Assembly: GCF_011759505.1 (NCBI RefSeq)
Contig: NZ_JAAOYO010000002.1
Coordinates: 186,001 to 250,000, forward strand
Source of the DNA: Curtobacterium salicis
GTDB taxonomy: Bacteria > Actinomycetota > Actinomycetes > Actinomycetales > Microbacteriaceae
Length of the DNA stretch: 64,000 nucleotides
Direction: 5' to 3'
The position numbers were made by a program, and so were the translations under genes. Positions 9,701 through 16,319 of this stretch are shown piece by piece. How positions within the stretch are numbered: the first letter of the stretch is position 1; each line of letters opens with the position of its first letter. The notes below the pieces were generated by a model. It saw nothing but the letters and a program-made list of their open reading frames with translations, was not told the DNA's origin and searched no databases.

Positions 9701-9793
9701 GAGCGGGACGGCGGTGGCGTGCACCTCGGGCAGGATGCGCTCGTCGAGCACACGGCGTGCGCGGCCGATGGTGAGCGGGATGTCGTCGTGCAT
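6764..9793 (-). CDS. GH38 alpha-mannosidase, cytoplasmic
   Basis: A 1009-residue family 38 retaining alpha-mannosidase, the usual length for the bacterial/fungal cytosolic type. The zinc site motif HAHIDSAWLWP (residues 259-269; H261 and D263 as ligands) and the nucleophile D373 in WLPDSFGYSPALPQ are intact. No signal peptide is present. The frame runs on upstream to 10126, but GGAAGGACCC-ATG sets the start at 9793, giving the typical family N-terminus. It lies 37 bp after the GH5-like gene in the same operon. Expected role: release of alpha-mannose from imported high-mannose oligosaccharides, complementing GH92. Confidence 0.95.
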   Translation of the reverse strand: MHDDIPLTIGRARRVLDERILPEVHATAVPLDTAWHELPGEPIAPADGLALTFEPYEVGTPWGAAWGTTWFRLSGTVPTEWAGQRVEALIDLGFDKNMPGFQCEGLVYLSDGTPVKSINPRNQWVLIAEAAVGGETVEFFVEAASNPVLLDYHPFLVTQEGDIRTSSPKRLYTSRRMDLAVFASEVHELALDIDVLLELQEELPQGPRRMRILQALDDALDALDLQHIAETAPDARAALAEVLAAPAEASAHRISAVGHAHIDSAWLWPVRETIRKVARTTSSMTELIDQTDDFLYGMSSAQQYAWIKEHRPEVYAKVKAAVAAGRFLPLGGMWVESDTVMPTGESIVRQFSQGQRFFEREFGIRPKGVWLPDSFGYSPALPQLMRRAGFEWFFTQKISWNQVNKFPHHTFLWEGIDGSRVFSHFPSMDTYNSRLSGSEVAKAARQFRENRLASGSIAPVGWGDGGGGTTREMTGTAARLADLEGSARVTWEHPDAFFDRAKSELEHPPVWVGELYLELHRATLTSQHQTKQGNRRSEHLLVEAELWAATAAARTDFPYPYEELDALWQQVLLQQFHDILPGTSIAWVHREAVERYAEIADRLEALIASALSALAGTGDRTIVVNPAPSLQGGALAQSAVLTSDLEATTPVAITEADGVFVLTNELVRVVVDARGLVTSAVDLATGRDAIAPGQVANLLQLHQDFPNMWDAWDVDRYYRNRVEDLVSVTSIDSSVDESGVARVVVSRAFGDSTVTQEIVLEPGARTLEFDQTTDWHETEKFLKVAFPLDVRAEHTIAETQFGAQKRVTHTNTSWEAAKFETSMHRYVLVEEPGFGVALVNDSIHGFDVTRDAVDGHVTTTLRLSLLRAPRFPDPETDQGVQTHRYGLVVGTDVLGATAAGTVMNSAARTVTGDHGFGPLVQASGDVVVSAVKLADDRSGDLVVRVYEPVGRRGTGGLGVEGPFGDPVEVTLLEETDAALPGVAAVTDGVAAFAVDAFEVRTFRFPRSGR

Positions 9794-9830
9794 GGGTCCT
9801 TCCGGGGACGGCGGTGGTCGTGCGGTTCGG

Positions 9831-11204
9831 TCAGGGCATGGCCGCGGGGTGCGCGACCCGGAGCGCGGTCGTCGTGGTGTCGGCGGGGACGTCGACGCAG
9901 GTGCGGATGCCGCGGGCTGCCAGGAACGCGGTGTCCCGGAGGCGGGAGCGCAGGACCACCTGGGGGCCGCGCCCGTCCTGCTCGGCGAGCGTGAGCCACG
10001 CGGCGGCGAACCGGCCCCCGGGCGCCGAGTCGGCACGCGTGCCGGAGAGCGGCGCCCCGTCCGGAGCAACGTCGTCGAGCACGAGCGCGGTCGACGGCGG
10101 CGTCGGTGCCTCGTACCGGCCGTCACCGAACGCCAACGCCATCTCGCGGAACCGCTCCCCCGTCGGCTTCACGCGGCCGTCGTTCGTGAGCAGCCCGAGG
10201 TCGTACTCGAGCTCCGGGAAGTCCGCGAGCGACCGGGACACGTCGTGGGAGCACCACCACGTGATGCCGGCGAGGTGCTGCACGTCGAGGGCGTGCCGGA
10301 TCGTCTGCTCGGTGAAGCTCGGGGCGTCGGCCACGTCCACCACGTTCGTCGGTGCGCCGACCTCCTGCAACCAGTTCGGCCGGTCCGCGCGGTCGTTCCA
10401 CGCGGCGGCCAGCTGGAGCAGGTACTCACCGTGCCGGACGGACCCGGCGCCGAGGGCTCCGTGCAGGCGGGCCGCGCCGTTGAACACCCACGAGTGCGTG
10501 ACCGTGGCGTCGCCGTGCTCGGCCGCGTGCTCGGGCCCGAACGGCTGCGCGTCGTCGTACCAGGCGGCGTCGTACTGCGCCAGGGTGACCAGCGGCTGCC
10601 GGGGCAGCGGGGCGGACGCGCCACGGGCCTCCCGGCCGGAACCGGACGCGACGGTGCCGGACGCGGCTGCGCCGGTCTCGAGCCCCGCGCGTGCGGCGTC
10701 GACCATGGCCGCCGCCCACGCGTGCCCCTGGTCCGGCGTCGTCGGGAACGGCGTCGGGTGCGGGGCGTGCGCGAACTGGTTCACCTCGTTGCCGATCGTC
10801 ACCCCGAGCAGGTTCGGCCGGTCCGCCACCGCCGCGGCCAGAGCACGGACGTAGTCGGCGGTCGATGCGACGACGTCCGGGTCGGTGAACATGTTCCGGC
10901 GGTGCCAGCTGTCCAGCCACGAGGGCACGAAGTCGAAGCTCGACAGGTGCCCCTGCAGCGCGTCGACGTTGACGTCGAGCCCGAACGAGCCGGCGATGTC
11001 GACGACGGTCGCGACGTCCTGCAGTGCCGCGGGCCGGATCAGGGTGCGGTTCGGCTGCACGACCGGCCAGAGCGGGAAGATCCGGACGTGGTCGGCACCG
11101 AGACCCGCGATCGCCTCGAGGTCGCGGGCGGTGTCCGAGGGTGAGAAGTCCAGCCACGAGTGGAACCACCCCACCGACGGTGCGTGGTTGACGCCGAAGC
11201 GCAT
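9831..11204 (-). CDS. GH5-like glycosidase, probable beta-mannosidase
   Basis: A 457-residue TIM-barrel glycosidase without a signal peptide. The acid/base Glu is E140 in GVTIGNEVN and the probable nucleophile is E281 in NWLQEVGAP, the clan GH-A arrangement. The start overlaps the stop of the upstream permease (TGATG). Its company with EndoH, GH38 and GH92 suggests that it cleaves Man-beta-1,4-GlcNAc, the core left after alpha-mannosidases. Actinobacterial GH5 subfamily 18 enzymes are known to do this. Assignment to that subfamily is my inference from length, clan motifs and context; another beta-glycosidase activity is possible. Confidence 0.8.
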   Translation of the reverse strand: MRFGVNHAPSVGWFHSWLDFSPSDTARDLEAIAGLGADHVRIFPLWPVVQPNRTLIRPAALQDVATVVDIAGSFGLDVNVDALQGHLSSFDFVPSWLDSWHRRNMFTDPDVVASTADYVRALAAAVADRPNLLGVTIGNEVNQFAHAPHPTPFPTTPDQGHAWAAAMVDAARAGLETGAAASGTVASGSGREARGASAPLPRQPLVTLAQYDAAWYDDAQPFGPEHAAEHGDATVTHSWVFNGAARLHGALGAGSVRHGEYLLQLAAAWNDRADRPNWLQEVGAPTNVVDVADAPSFTEQTIRHALDVQHLAGITWWCSHDVSRSLADFPELEYDLGLLTNDGRVKPTGERFREMALAFGDGRYEAPTPPSTALVLDDVAPDGAPLSGTRADSAPGGRFAAAWLTLAEQDGRGPQVVLRSRLRDTAFLAARGIRTCVDVPADTTTTALRVAHPAAMP

Positions 11205-12169
11205 CAGCCCTTCACCCCGCCCTCTTCCACACCCTTGAAGAAGAAGCGCTGCAGGAGGGCGAAGATCACCGCGATCGGGATGAAGGCGATCATCGTGCCG
11301 GCCGCGATCATCCGCTGGTCGGTGGCGAACGTGCCCTGCAGGTACTGCAGACCGACGGTCAGGGTGAGCTTGTCCGGCGACTGCAGGACGATGAGCGGCC
11401 ACAGGAAGTCGTCCCAGGCGCCGATGAACGAGAAGATCGCGATCACCGCGATGGTCCCCTGCACGGCCGGGAACGAGATGTACCGGAGCCGCTGCAACGC
11501 GTTCGCGCCGTCCATCACGGCCGCCTGGTCGATCTCCTCGGGCACCTGCCGGAAGGCGTTGAACATGAGCAGCACGTTGAGCGCCGCGATCATGCCGGGC
11601 AGGGCGACCCCGACCAGGGAGTCGGCGAGGCCGAGGTCCTTGACGGTGACGAACTGGGAGATGATCGTCGCCTCGCCCGGCAGCACCAGGGTGGCGAGGA
11701 ACAGGCCGAGGACGAGCTTGCGGAACCGCCACTGCAGCCGTGCCAGGGCGAAGCCCGCGAGGGTCGCGAAGACGATGTTCCCGAGCACGTCGATCGCGGC
11801 GACGATGAGCGAGTTGCCGATGTAGCCGAAGACCGGGATCGCGTCGGCGACCCGCAGGTAGTTGCCGATCGTCGGCTGCGACGGGATGAAGGACGGGTTC
11901 GCGGTGTAGATGTCCTCGCCGGTGCCCTTGAGCGAGGTCGAGAGCTGCCAGACGAACGGGCCGATCGTGATGAACAGCACCACGACGAGCAGGACGTAGC
12001 GGACCGCCTTCTCGCGGGTGGACATCACGCCCCAGGCGGCACGGCGCCGCTTGCCGGGCGGCCTGGAGGCTCCCCTCCCGCCCGTCGCGCCGGTCAGGTC
12101 CGGCGTCGGTGCGGCCAGACCGGCGTTGCCGCCGATGACGGGTTCGCTGGTGTCGGTCGTGTTCGTCAC
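11204..12169 (-). CDS. Sugar ABC transporter permease (MalG/UgpE type)
   Basis: A 321-residue inner-membrane permease with six predicted spans. The EAA loop that contacts the ATPase reads EEIDQAAVMDGANALQR. The GTG start at 12169 overlaps the stop of the first permease (GTGA). About 45 residues of Gly/Pro-rich cytoplasmic N-terminus precede the first span (VRYVLLVVVLFITIGPFVW), longer than usual. The next gene overlaps its stop, so permease and GH5 enzyme are coupled. No ATPase gene is present locally; such CUT1 importers commonly share an MsiK-type ATPase encoded elsewhere. Confidence 0.93.
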   Translation of the reverse strand: MTNTTDTSEPVIGGNAGLAAPTPDLTGATGGRGASRPPGKRRRAAWGVMSTREKAVRYVLLVVVLFITIGPFVWQLSTSLKGTGEDIYTANPSFIPSQPTIGNYLRVADAIPVFGYIGNSLIVAAIDVLGNIVFATLAGFALARLQWRFRKLVLGLFLATLVLPGEATIISQFVTVKDLGLADSLVGVALPGMIAALNVLLMFNAFRQVPEEIDQAAVMDGANALQRLRYISFPAVQGTIAVIAIFSFIGAWDDFLWPLIVLQSPDKLTLTVGLQYLQGTFATDQRMIAAGTMIAFIPIAVIFALLQRFFFKGVEEGGVKG

Positions 12170-13044
12170 TTGTCCGCCTTGCTGTTCATCCGGGCCAGGG
12201 CGAGCATCGGGATGAGCGTCACGGCGAAGAGCAGGAGGCTCAGGGCGGACGCGTAGCCGAGGTTGCCGGTGAAGCCGCGGGCGTACTGCTGGATGAGCAT
12301 GACGAGGGAGTTGTCCTGGCCGCCGGGGCCACCCGTCCCGTTCGTCAGGATGTAGAGCTCGCTGAACACCCGGAGCGCGGAGACGCAGACCAGGATGCCG
12401 ACGAGGGTCATCGTGCCGCGGACACCGGGCATCGTGACCGACCAGAAGCGTCGGACGGAGCCGGCGCCGTCGAGTGCGGCGGCCTCGTGCAGGTCCTTGC
12501 CGACGTTCCCGAGCGCGGCCAGGAAGATGATCATGTAGTAGCCGAGGCCCTTCCACACGGTCAGGCTGATGGCGCTGAACAGCAGGAGCCACCGGTCGGT
12601 CAGGAACGGGATCGCGCCCTGCACGATGCCGAGCGACTGTGCCATCTCGTTGACGACACCGCGGTCGTCGAGGATCCAGTTCCAGATCAGCCCGACGACG
12701 ACCGCGCTCGCGATCACCGGCGTGTAGTACGCGGTGCGGAAGAACGCGATGCCGGGCATCTTGTGCTGGACGAGCACCGCCATCAGGAGCGGGAGGACCG
12801 TCAGCAGCGGCAGGCACACCGCCATGTAGATGACGCTGTTGAGCAGCGCCTCCCACACCTGCGGGTCCGCGAGCAGGGTCCGGAAGTTCGCCGTCCCCAC
12901 CCACGCGCTGACCCCGCCGAGCGGGCTGGCGTTGGTGAACGACAGCCGCACGGTGTTGATCGACGGCCAGAGACTGAACGCGAGCAGCCATACCAGTGCG
13001 GGCAGCACCAGCAGCCAGGGCGTGAACCAGCGGTTCGCACGCAT
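12166..13044 (-). CDS. Sugar ABC transporter permease (MalF/UgpA type)
   Basis: A 292-residue CUT1 permease with six spans and the EAA loop LHEAAALDGAGSVRRFWSVT. It begins 37 bp after the binding-protein gene and its TGA overlaps the GTG of the second permease. It would form the heterodimeric channel that brings the EndoH-released mannose oligosaccharides into the cytoplasm. Ligand identity is inferred from the neighbouring glycosidases, not from the permease itself. Confidence 0.93.
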   Translation of the reverse strand: MRANRWFTPWLLVLPALVWLLAFSLWPSINTVRLSFTNASPLGGVSAWVGTANFRTLLADPQVWEALLNSVIYMAVCLPLLTVLPLLMAVLVQHKMPGIAFFRTAYYTPVIASAVVVGLIWNWILDDRGVVNEMAQSLGIVQGAIPFLTDRWLLLFSAISLTVWKGLGYYMIIFLAALGNVGKDLHEAAALDGAGSVRRFWSVTMPGVRGTMTLVGILVCVSALRVFSELYILTNGTGGPGGQDNSLVMLIQQYARGFTGNLGYASALSLLLFAVTLIPMLALARMNSKADK

Positions 13045-13081
13045 GACGATCCTCCCTCTTCCTTGACGTGACGGGGCTGGA

Positions 13082-14377
13082 TCAGCCGTTGGCGAGCAGG
13101 GTGTTCATCTTGTCCTGCGCGGTCTGCAGCGCCTTCTCGGGGCTCACGCCGCCCTTCATCGCCAGTGCGATCTGCTGGTCGAGGAAGTCGGTCATCGCCG
13201 AGTTGGCCTCGACCGGGTTGAGGTTCTTCGCGGTCTTCAGCGCCTCGTTGGCGAGCACCCGGGCCTTGGCCTGCACGGTGCCGTCGTCCTTCGAGAAGAA
13301 CGGGTCGGACTGCGAGGACTTCGTCGACGGGAAGATGTTCACCAGGTGCGCGAACGCCTCCTGGTTCTCCGCGTTGGTCATGAACGCGGCGAGCGCTTCG
13401 GCCGTGGCGATGTGCTTGCTCTTCGCCGAGACGCTGAGGCCCTGCACGTACAGCGGCGGGTTGTCCAGCGCCGGCGACACGATGATGTTGCCCTTGAGCG
13501 ACGGGTTGTTCTTCTCGAAGTCGCTGATCGCGGTCGCTCCACCGGTGGTCCACGCGACCTTGCCCTGCGTGAACAGGGTGGAGTTGCCGAGGTAGTCGGT
13601 GTTGAGGACCGACGACGGCATCAGGCCCTCCTTGTAGGCCTTGGCGTACTTCGTGATGAGGTCGGCGGCCTTCGACGAGTTCGCGAAGGTGAACTTCGTG
13701 CCGTCGGCGTTGAGGATCTTGACGCCGGCGAGCGAGAAGTCGGACAGGCCGGGCTTGCGGCTCATCAGGTAGTCGTCCGGGCACTTCTGGTGCATCGTCT
13801 CGGCCTGCGAGAACAGCTCGTCGGTCGTCTTCGGCGGGCTGGCCGGGTCGAGACCGCACTTGGTGAACATCGTCTTGTTCCAGTAGTCGATGTCGGTGTT
13901 GAGGTACCAGGGGTACCCGAACGTGCCGTCGACGCCCTTGTAGTCGTAGGCGGCCAGAGCGCCCTCGACGTAGGTGCTCGAGAGCGTGCTGTCGTCCTTC
14001 GACACGTCCTGCAGGAAGCCGCGCTTGGCGAGGGGCAGGGCGATGTCCGGCGGCAGGTTGACGACGTCGGGCAGCGAGTTCGACGAGGCCTGGCTGAGCA
14101 CCTTGTCCGCGTAGCCGTCGCCGGGCTGGTCGACGAGCTTGACCTTCGCGTCCGGGTGCTTCTTCTCGAACGCCTTGACGACCCCGTTGAGGTAGTCCGT
14201 GTAGGTCGGCGTGAGGGCCCAGGTCTGGAGGGTGATCGACCCGCTGATCTCGCCGTCGCCACCGCCGGTGCCGGCGGTGCTGCCGCTCGAGCAACCGGTG
14301 AGGACGAGGGCGGTCGCTGCGGCGCCCGCGAGGATCGCGGCCACTCGGCCCGACGTGGTGCGGTGGGTGCTTCTCAT
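13082..14377 (-). CDS. Sugar ABC transporter substrate-binding lipoprotein
   Basis: A 431-residue extracytoplasmic solute-binding protein (SBP_bac_1 family). The lipobox LVLTGCSS puts the lipidated Cys at residue 29; a Gly/Ser linker follows, then the two-lobe binding domain. GAAGGAG precedes the ATG by nine nt. It is the first gene of the seven-gene N-glycan locus. The upstream region holds the palindrome at 14403-14416 and the divergent LacI promoter. It probably captures high-mannose oligosaccharides freed by the EndoH-like enzyme. Confidence 0.93.
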   Translation of the reverse strand: MRSTHRTTSGRVAAILAGAAATALVLTGCSSGSTAGTGGGDGEISGSITLQTWALTPTYTDYLNGVVKAFEKKHPDAKVKLVDQPGDGYADKVLSQASSNSLPDVVNLPPDIALPLAKRGFLQDVSKDDSTLSSTYVEGALAAYDYKGVDGTFGYPWYLNTDIDYWNKTMFTKCGLDPASPPKTTDELFSQAETMHQKCPDDYLMSRKPGLSDFSLAGVKILNADGTKFTFANSSKAADLITKYAKAYKEGLMPSSVLNTDYLGNSTLFTQGKVAWTTGGATAISDFEKNNPSLKGNIIVSPALDNPPLYVQGLSVSAKSKHIATAEALAAFMTNAENQEAFAHLVNIFPSTKSSQSDPFFSKDDGTVQAKARVLANEALKTAKNLNPVEANSAMTDFLDQQIALAMKGGVSPEKALQTAQDKMNTLLANG

Positions 14378-14402
14378 CGTTGCTGACTCCTTCGTCGAGC
14401 TA

Positions 14403-14416
14403 CTGAACCGGTTCAG
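14403..14416. promoter_or_regulatory. LacI-family operator, transporter side
   Basis: The perfect 14-bp palindrome CTGAACCGGTTCAG, with the central CG typical of LacI-family sites, lies about 26 bp upstream of the binding-protein ATG. Binding here would block transcription of the N-glycan operon until the inducer is present. Confidence 0.75.
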
Positions 14417-14455
14417 CCGTGTGCGCCGAACCCCTGCGTGACGGCGACGATGCCT

Positions 14456-14473
14456 GACTAAAGCGCTATAGTC
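14456..14473 (+). promoter_or_regulatory. lacI-type gene promoter with overlapping operator
   Basis: GACTAAAGCGCTATAGTC is palindromic around AGCGCT except for one mismatched pair. It contains the -10-like TATAGT (14467-14472). Seven nt later comes the GTG of the regulator and no ribosome site is visible, so the transcript is probably leaderless and autorepressed. The site differs from the transporter-side palindrome, so the affinities may differ. Confidence 0.7.
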
Positions 14474-14479
14474 AAGCCC

Positions 14480-15517
14480 GTGGCCACAGGACGCCGGACG
14501 ACGATCGCCGACATCGCAGCACGGGCCGGCGTGTCAATCAGCGCCGTCTCGTTCGCCCTCAACGGGCGCCCCGGCGTGTCCGAGACGACACGCGAACGGG
14601 TCCGTCAGGTGGCCCGCGACCTCGACTGGCAACCGCACACCGCGGCGCGGGCCCTGGGCGGTGCGAAGGCCGGCTCCATCGGCTTCGTGCTCAACCGACC
14701 GGCCCGCACCCTGGGCACCGAGTCGTTCTTCGGCGACCTGATCTCCGGCATCCAGCTCGGCCTGACGGGCACCCACATCGGCATGACGCTGCTCGTCGCC
14801 CGTGATGCCGACGAGGAGCTCGAGACCTACCGGGACTGGTGGCGCGGACACCGGGTCGACGGGGTGATCGTCATCGACCCGCGGCGGGACGACGACCGCC
14901 TGCGCCTGCTCGCCGAACTCGGCATGCCCTCGGTCGTCGTCGGCTCGCACCCGTCACCGGCGGGTGCGGCCCCGAGCGTCTGGATCGACGACTCGGACGC
15001 CACCGACACGGTCCTGCGCTACCTGCGGGCCCTGGGACACCGGCGGATCGCGCACGTCTCCGGGCCGCCCGAGTTCGAGCACACCGCACTGCGGATCGAT
15101 CGCGTCCGGGCCTTCGCCGGCGCGGGCGACGACCCCGACGACCGGACCGAGTCCGTGCCGACCGACTACTCCGCCGAGGCCGGCGCCGCAGCCACCCGAC
15201 GCCTGCTCTCCGCGACGACCCGACCGACCGCCATCGTGTTCGACAACGACGTGCTCGCCGTCGCCGGGCTCGGGGTCGCGAGCGAGATGGGCGTGCGCGT
15301 GCCGCAGGACGTCTCGATCGTGTCGTTCGACGACTCGGCGATGATCCGTCTCGTCCGGCCGGCGATCACCTCGCTGACCCGTGACACCGTCGAGCTCGGG
15401 CAGCGGGCCGCCGTGCTGCTCCGCGAGCAGATCGAGTCCGACGCTCCCCTGCCGTCGCGCCCGGGGCCCGAGCTGACGCTGAGCGTGCGCGAGTCCACGG
15501 CCCGCGTCACCCCCTGA
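14480..15517 (+). CDS. LacI-family regulator of the N-glycan locus
   Basis: A 345-residue repressor. The N-terminal LacI helix-turn-helix is clear (TIADIAARAGVSISAVSFAL, residues 8-27), followed by the hinge helix (PHTAARALGG) and a periplasmic-binding-like effector domain. It is divergent from the binding-protein gene with 102 bp between. The effector is probably mannose, a manno-oligosaccharide or Man-GlcNAc, judged only from the operon it faces. Translation starts at a GTG placed seven nt after a -10-like box. An imperfect hairpin follows the stop. Confidence 0.92.
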   Translation: MATGRRTTIADIAARAGVSISAVSFALNGRPGVSETTRERVRQVARDLDWQPHTAARALGGAKAGSIGFVLNRPARTLGTESFFGDLISGIQLGLTGTHIGMTLLVARDADEELETYRDWWRGHRVDGVIVIDPRRDDDRLRLLAELGMPSVVVGSHPSPAGAAPSVWIDDSDATDTVLRYLRALGHRRIAHVSGPPEFEHTALRIDRVRAFAGAGDDPDDRTESVPTDYSAEAGAAATRRLLSATTRPTAIVFDNDVLAVAGLGVASEMGVRVPQDVSIVSFDDSAMIRLVRPAITSLTRDTVELGQRAAVLLREQIESDAPLPSRPGPELTLSVRESTARVTP

Positions 15518-15545
15518 CCCACGCTGCGCGACGGCGGGGGCCACG

Positions 15546-15593
15546 CTGCACCACGGCGGGGCCGCGCCACGGCGGGGCCATGCCGTCGTGCAG
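15546..15593 (+). terminator. Hairpin after the lacI-type gene
   Basis: CTGCACCACGGC (15546-15557) pairs with GCCGTCGTGCAG (15582-15593) with one mismatch. The loop carries short direct repeats of ACGGCGGGG. No T-run is present. Confidence 0.45.
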
Positions 15594-15626
15594 GCCGTCC
15601 CGGACACGCCGGAGCACACGTCGGAC

Positions 15627-15656
15627 TTGACGCAGCATTCGAACACACGTTCGAAT
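15627..15656 (+). promoter_or_regulatory. SOS promoter with LexA box
   Basis: The perfect inverted repeat ATTCGAAC-ACAC-GTTCGAAT (15637-15656) contains TCGAACACACGTTCGA, an exact actinobacterial SOS box. A -35-like TTGACG (15627-15632) lies 18 nt before the -10-like TCGAAT (15651-15656), so LexA would cover the spacer and -10. The GTG of the next gene is six nt further, which predicts a leaderless, DNA-damage-induced transcript. Confidence 0.88.
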
Positions 15657-15662
15657 ACGAGG

Positions 15663-16034
15663 GTGGGACGGCGTCGCGAGAACCGGTGGCAGCCCCCGGA
15701 GCACCCGGAGGTGGAACGCCCGAGCGCCTTCTCCCTGTCGGAGGACGCCCGGGGCGGCGACGTCTGCCACGCGGTCACCCCGATCCCGGTCTGGGCGTGG
15801 GTCCAGTTCCCGACGTTCCACGTCCGGGTGAAGGCGTTCGCCCGGAGTTGGACCCGGGACGCCGTCCTGGTCGAGTGGGCGCAGTTCGGACAACAGGCCG
15901 ACGCCTGGATCTGGCGCTCGGCCGTGAAGCACCGCACCCTGCGCGCGGCGGATCCGCGCACCGGACACGCGCCGACGAACGGCAGCCGGTCCGATCCACG
16001 ACCGGCGCGATCGCGTTCCCCGGAGTCCGCATGA
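15663..16034 (+). CDS. SOS-regulated small protein, unknown function
   Basis: A 123-residue protein read from the GTG that follows the LexA box; an upstream ATG at 15588 lies before the box and is unlikely. The core is Trp-rich (VWAWVQFPTFHVRVKAFA, then AQFGQQADAWIWRSAVKHR), suggesting a small beta-barrel. The ends are Arg/Pro-rich and probably disordered. No catalytic motif is visible. Small proteins of this look occur in Microbacteriaceae, to my recollection sometimes near error-prone polymerase genes, but none is adjacent here. A DNA-damage role is inferred only from the operator. Confidence 0.75.
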   Translation: MGRRRENRWQPPEHPEVERPSAFSLSEDARGGDVCHAVTPIPVWAWVQFPTFHVRVKAFARSWTRDAVLVEWAQFGQQADAWIWRSAVKHRTLRAADPRTGHAPTNGSRSDPRPARSRSPESA

Positions 16035-16142
16035 CGCACTGCGTTGACTTCCCGACCACCGGCGAGGATCGTTCGTGACACACCGGTTCGCTGAACTTCT
16101 CGATCATCGAGACAACCGGCCGGAGACCCGGGAGGAGGCCTC

Positions 16143-16295
16143 ATGAAGAAGACCGATGTGCCGACCTGGGTCGCTCACGTGCTCACCCCGCCCGAGGTCA
16201 TCGCGGCCTACGTCGACCGCCGGGTCAACGACCCGTCGCTGTTGTCGGGCGTGCAGGCCGAGCCCACGTACGCGGACTTCCTCCGCGCCGAGTAG
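16143..16295 (+). CDS. Small 50-residue protein, unknown function
   Basis: A short frame with an excellent ribosome site (GAGGAGGCCTC-ATG). It begins MKKTDVPTWVAHVL and ends TYADFLRAE; it is soluble, mildly acidic and has no Cys. A possible promoter, TTGACT (16044-16049) with GATCGT 17 nt on, lies upstream. The strong Shine-Dalgarno sequence, sensible composition and position between genes argue that it is real. I do not recognise the family. Confidence 0.6.
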   Translation: MKKTDVPTWVAHVLTPPEVIAAYVDRRVNDPSLLSGVQAEPTYADFLRAE

Positions 16296-16319
16296 TCCGC
16301 ACGAGCAGGACCGCCGCCG

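Noticed and set aside
6593..9994. A 1133-aa plus-strand frame antisense to GH38
   Set aside because: Shadow of the GH38 gene; no domain and no ribosome site.
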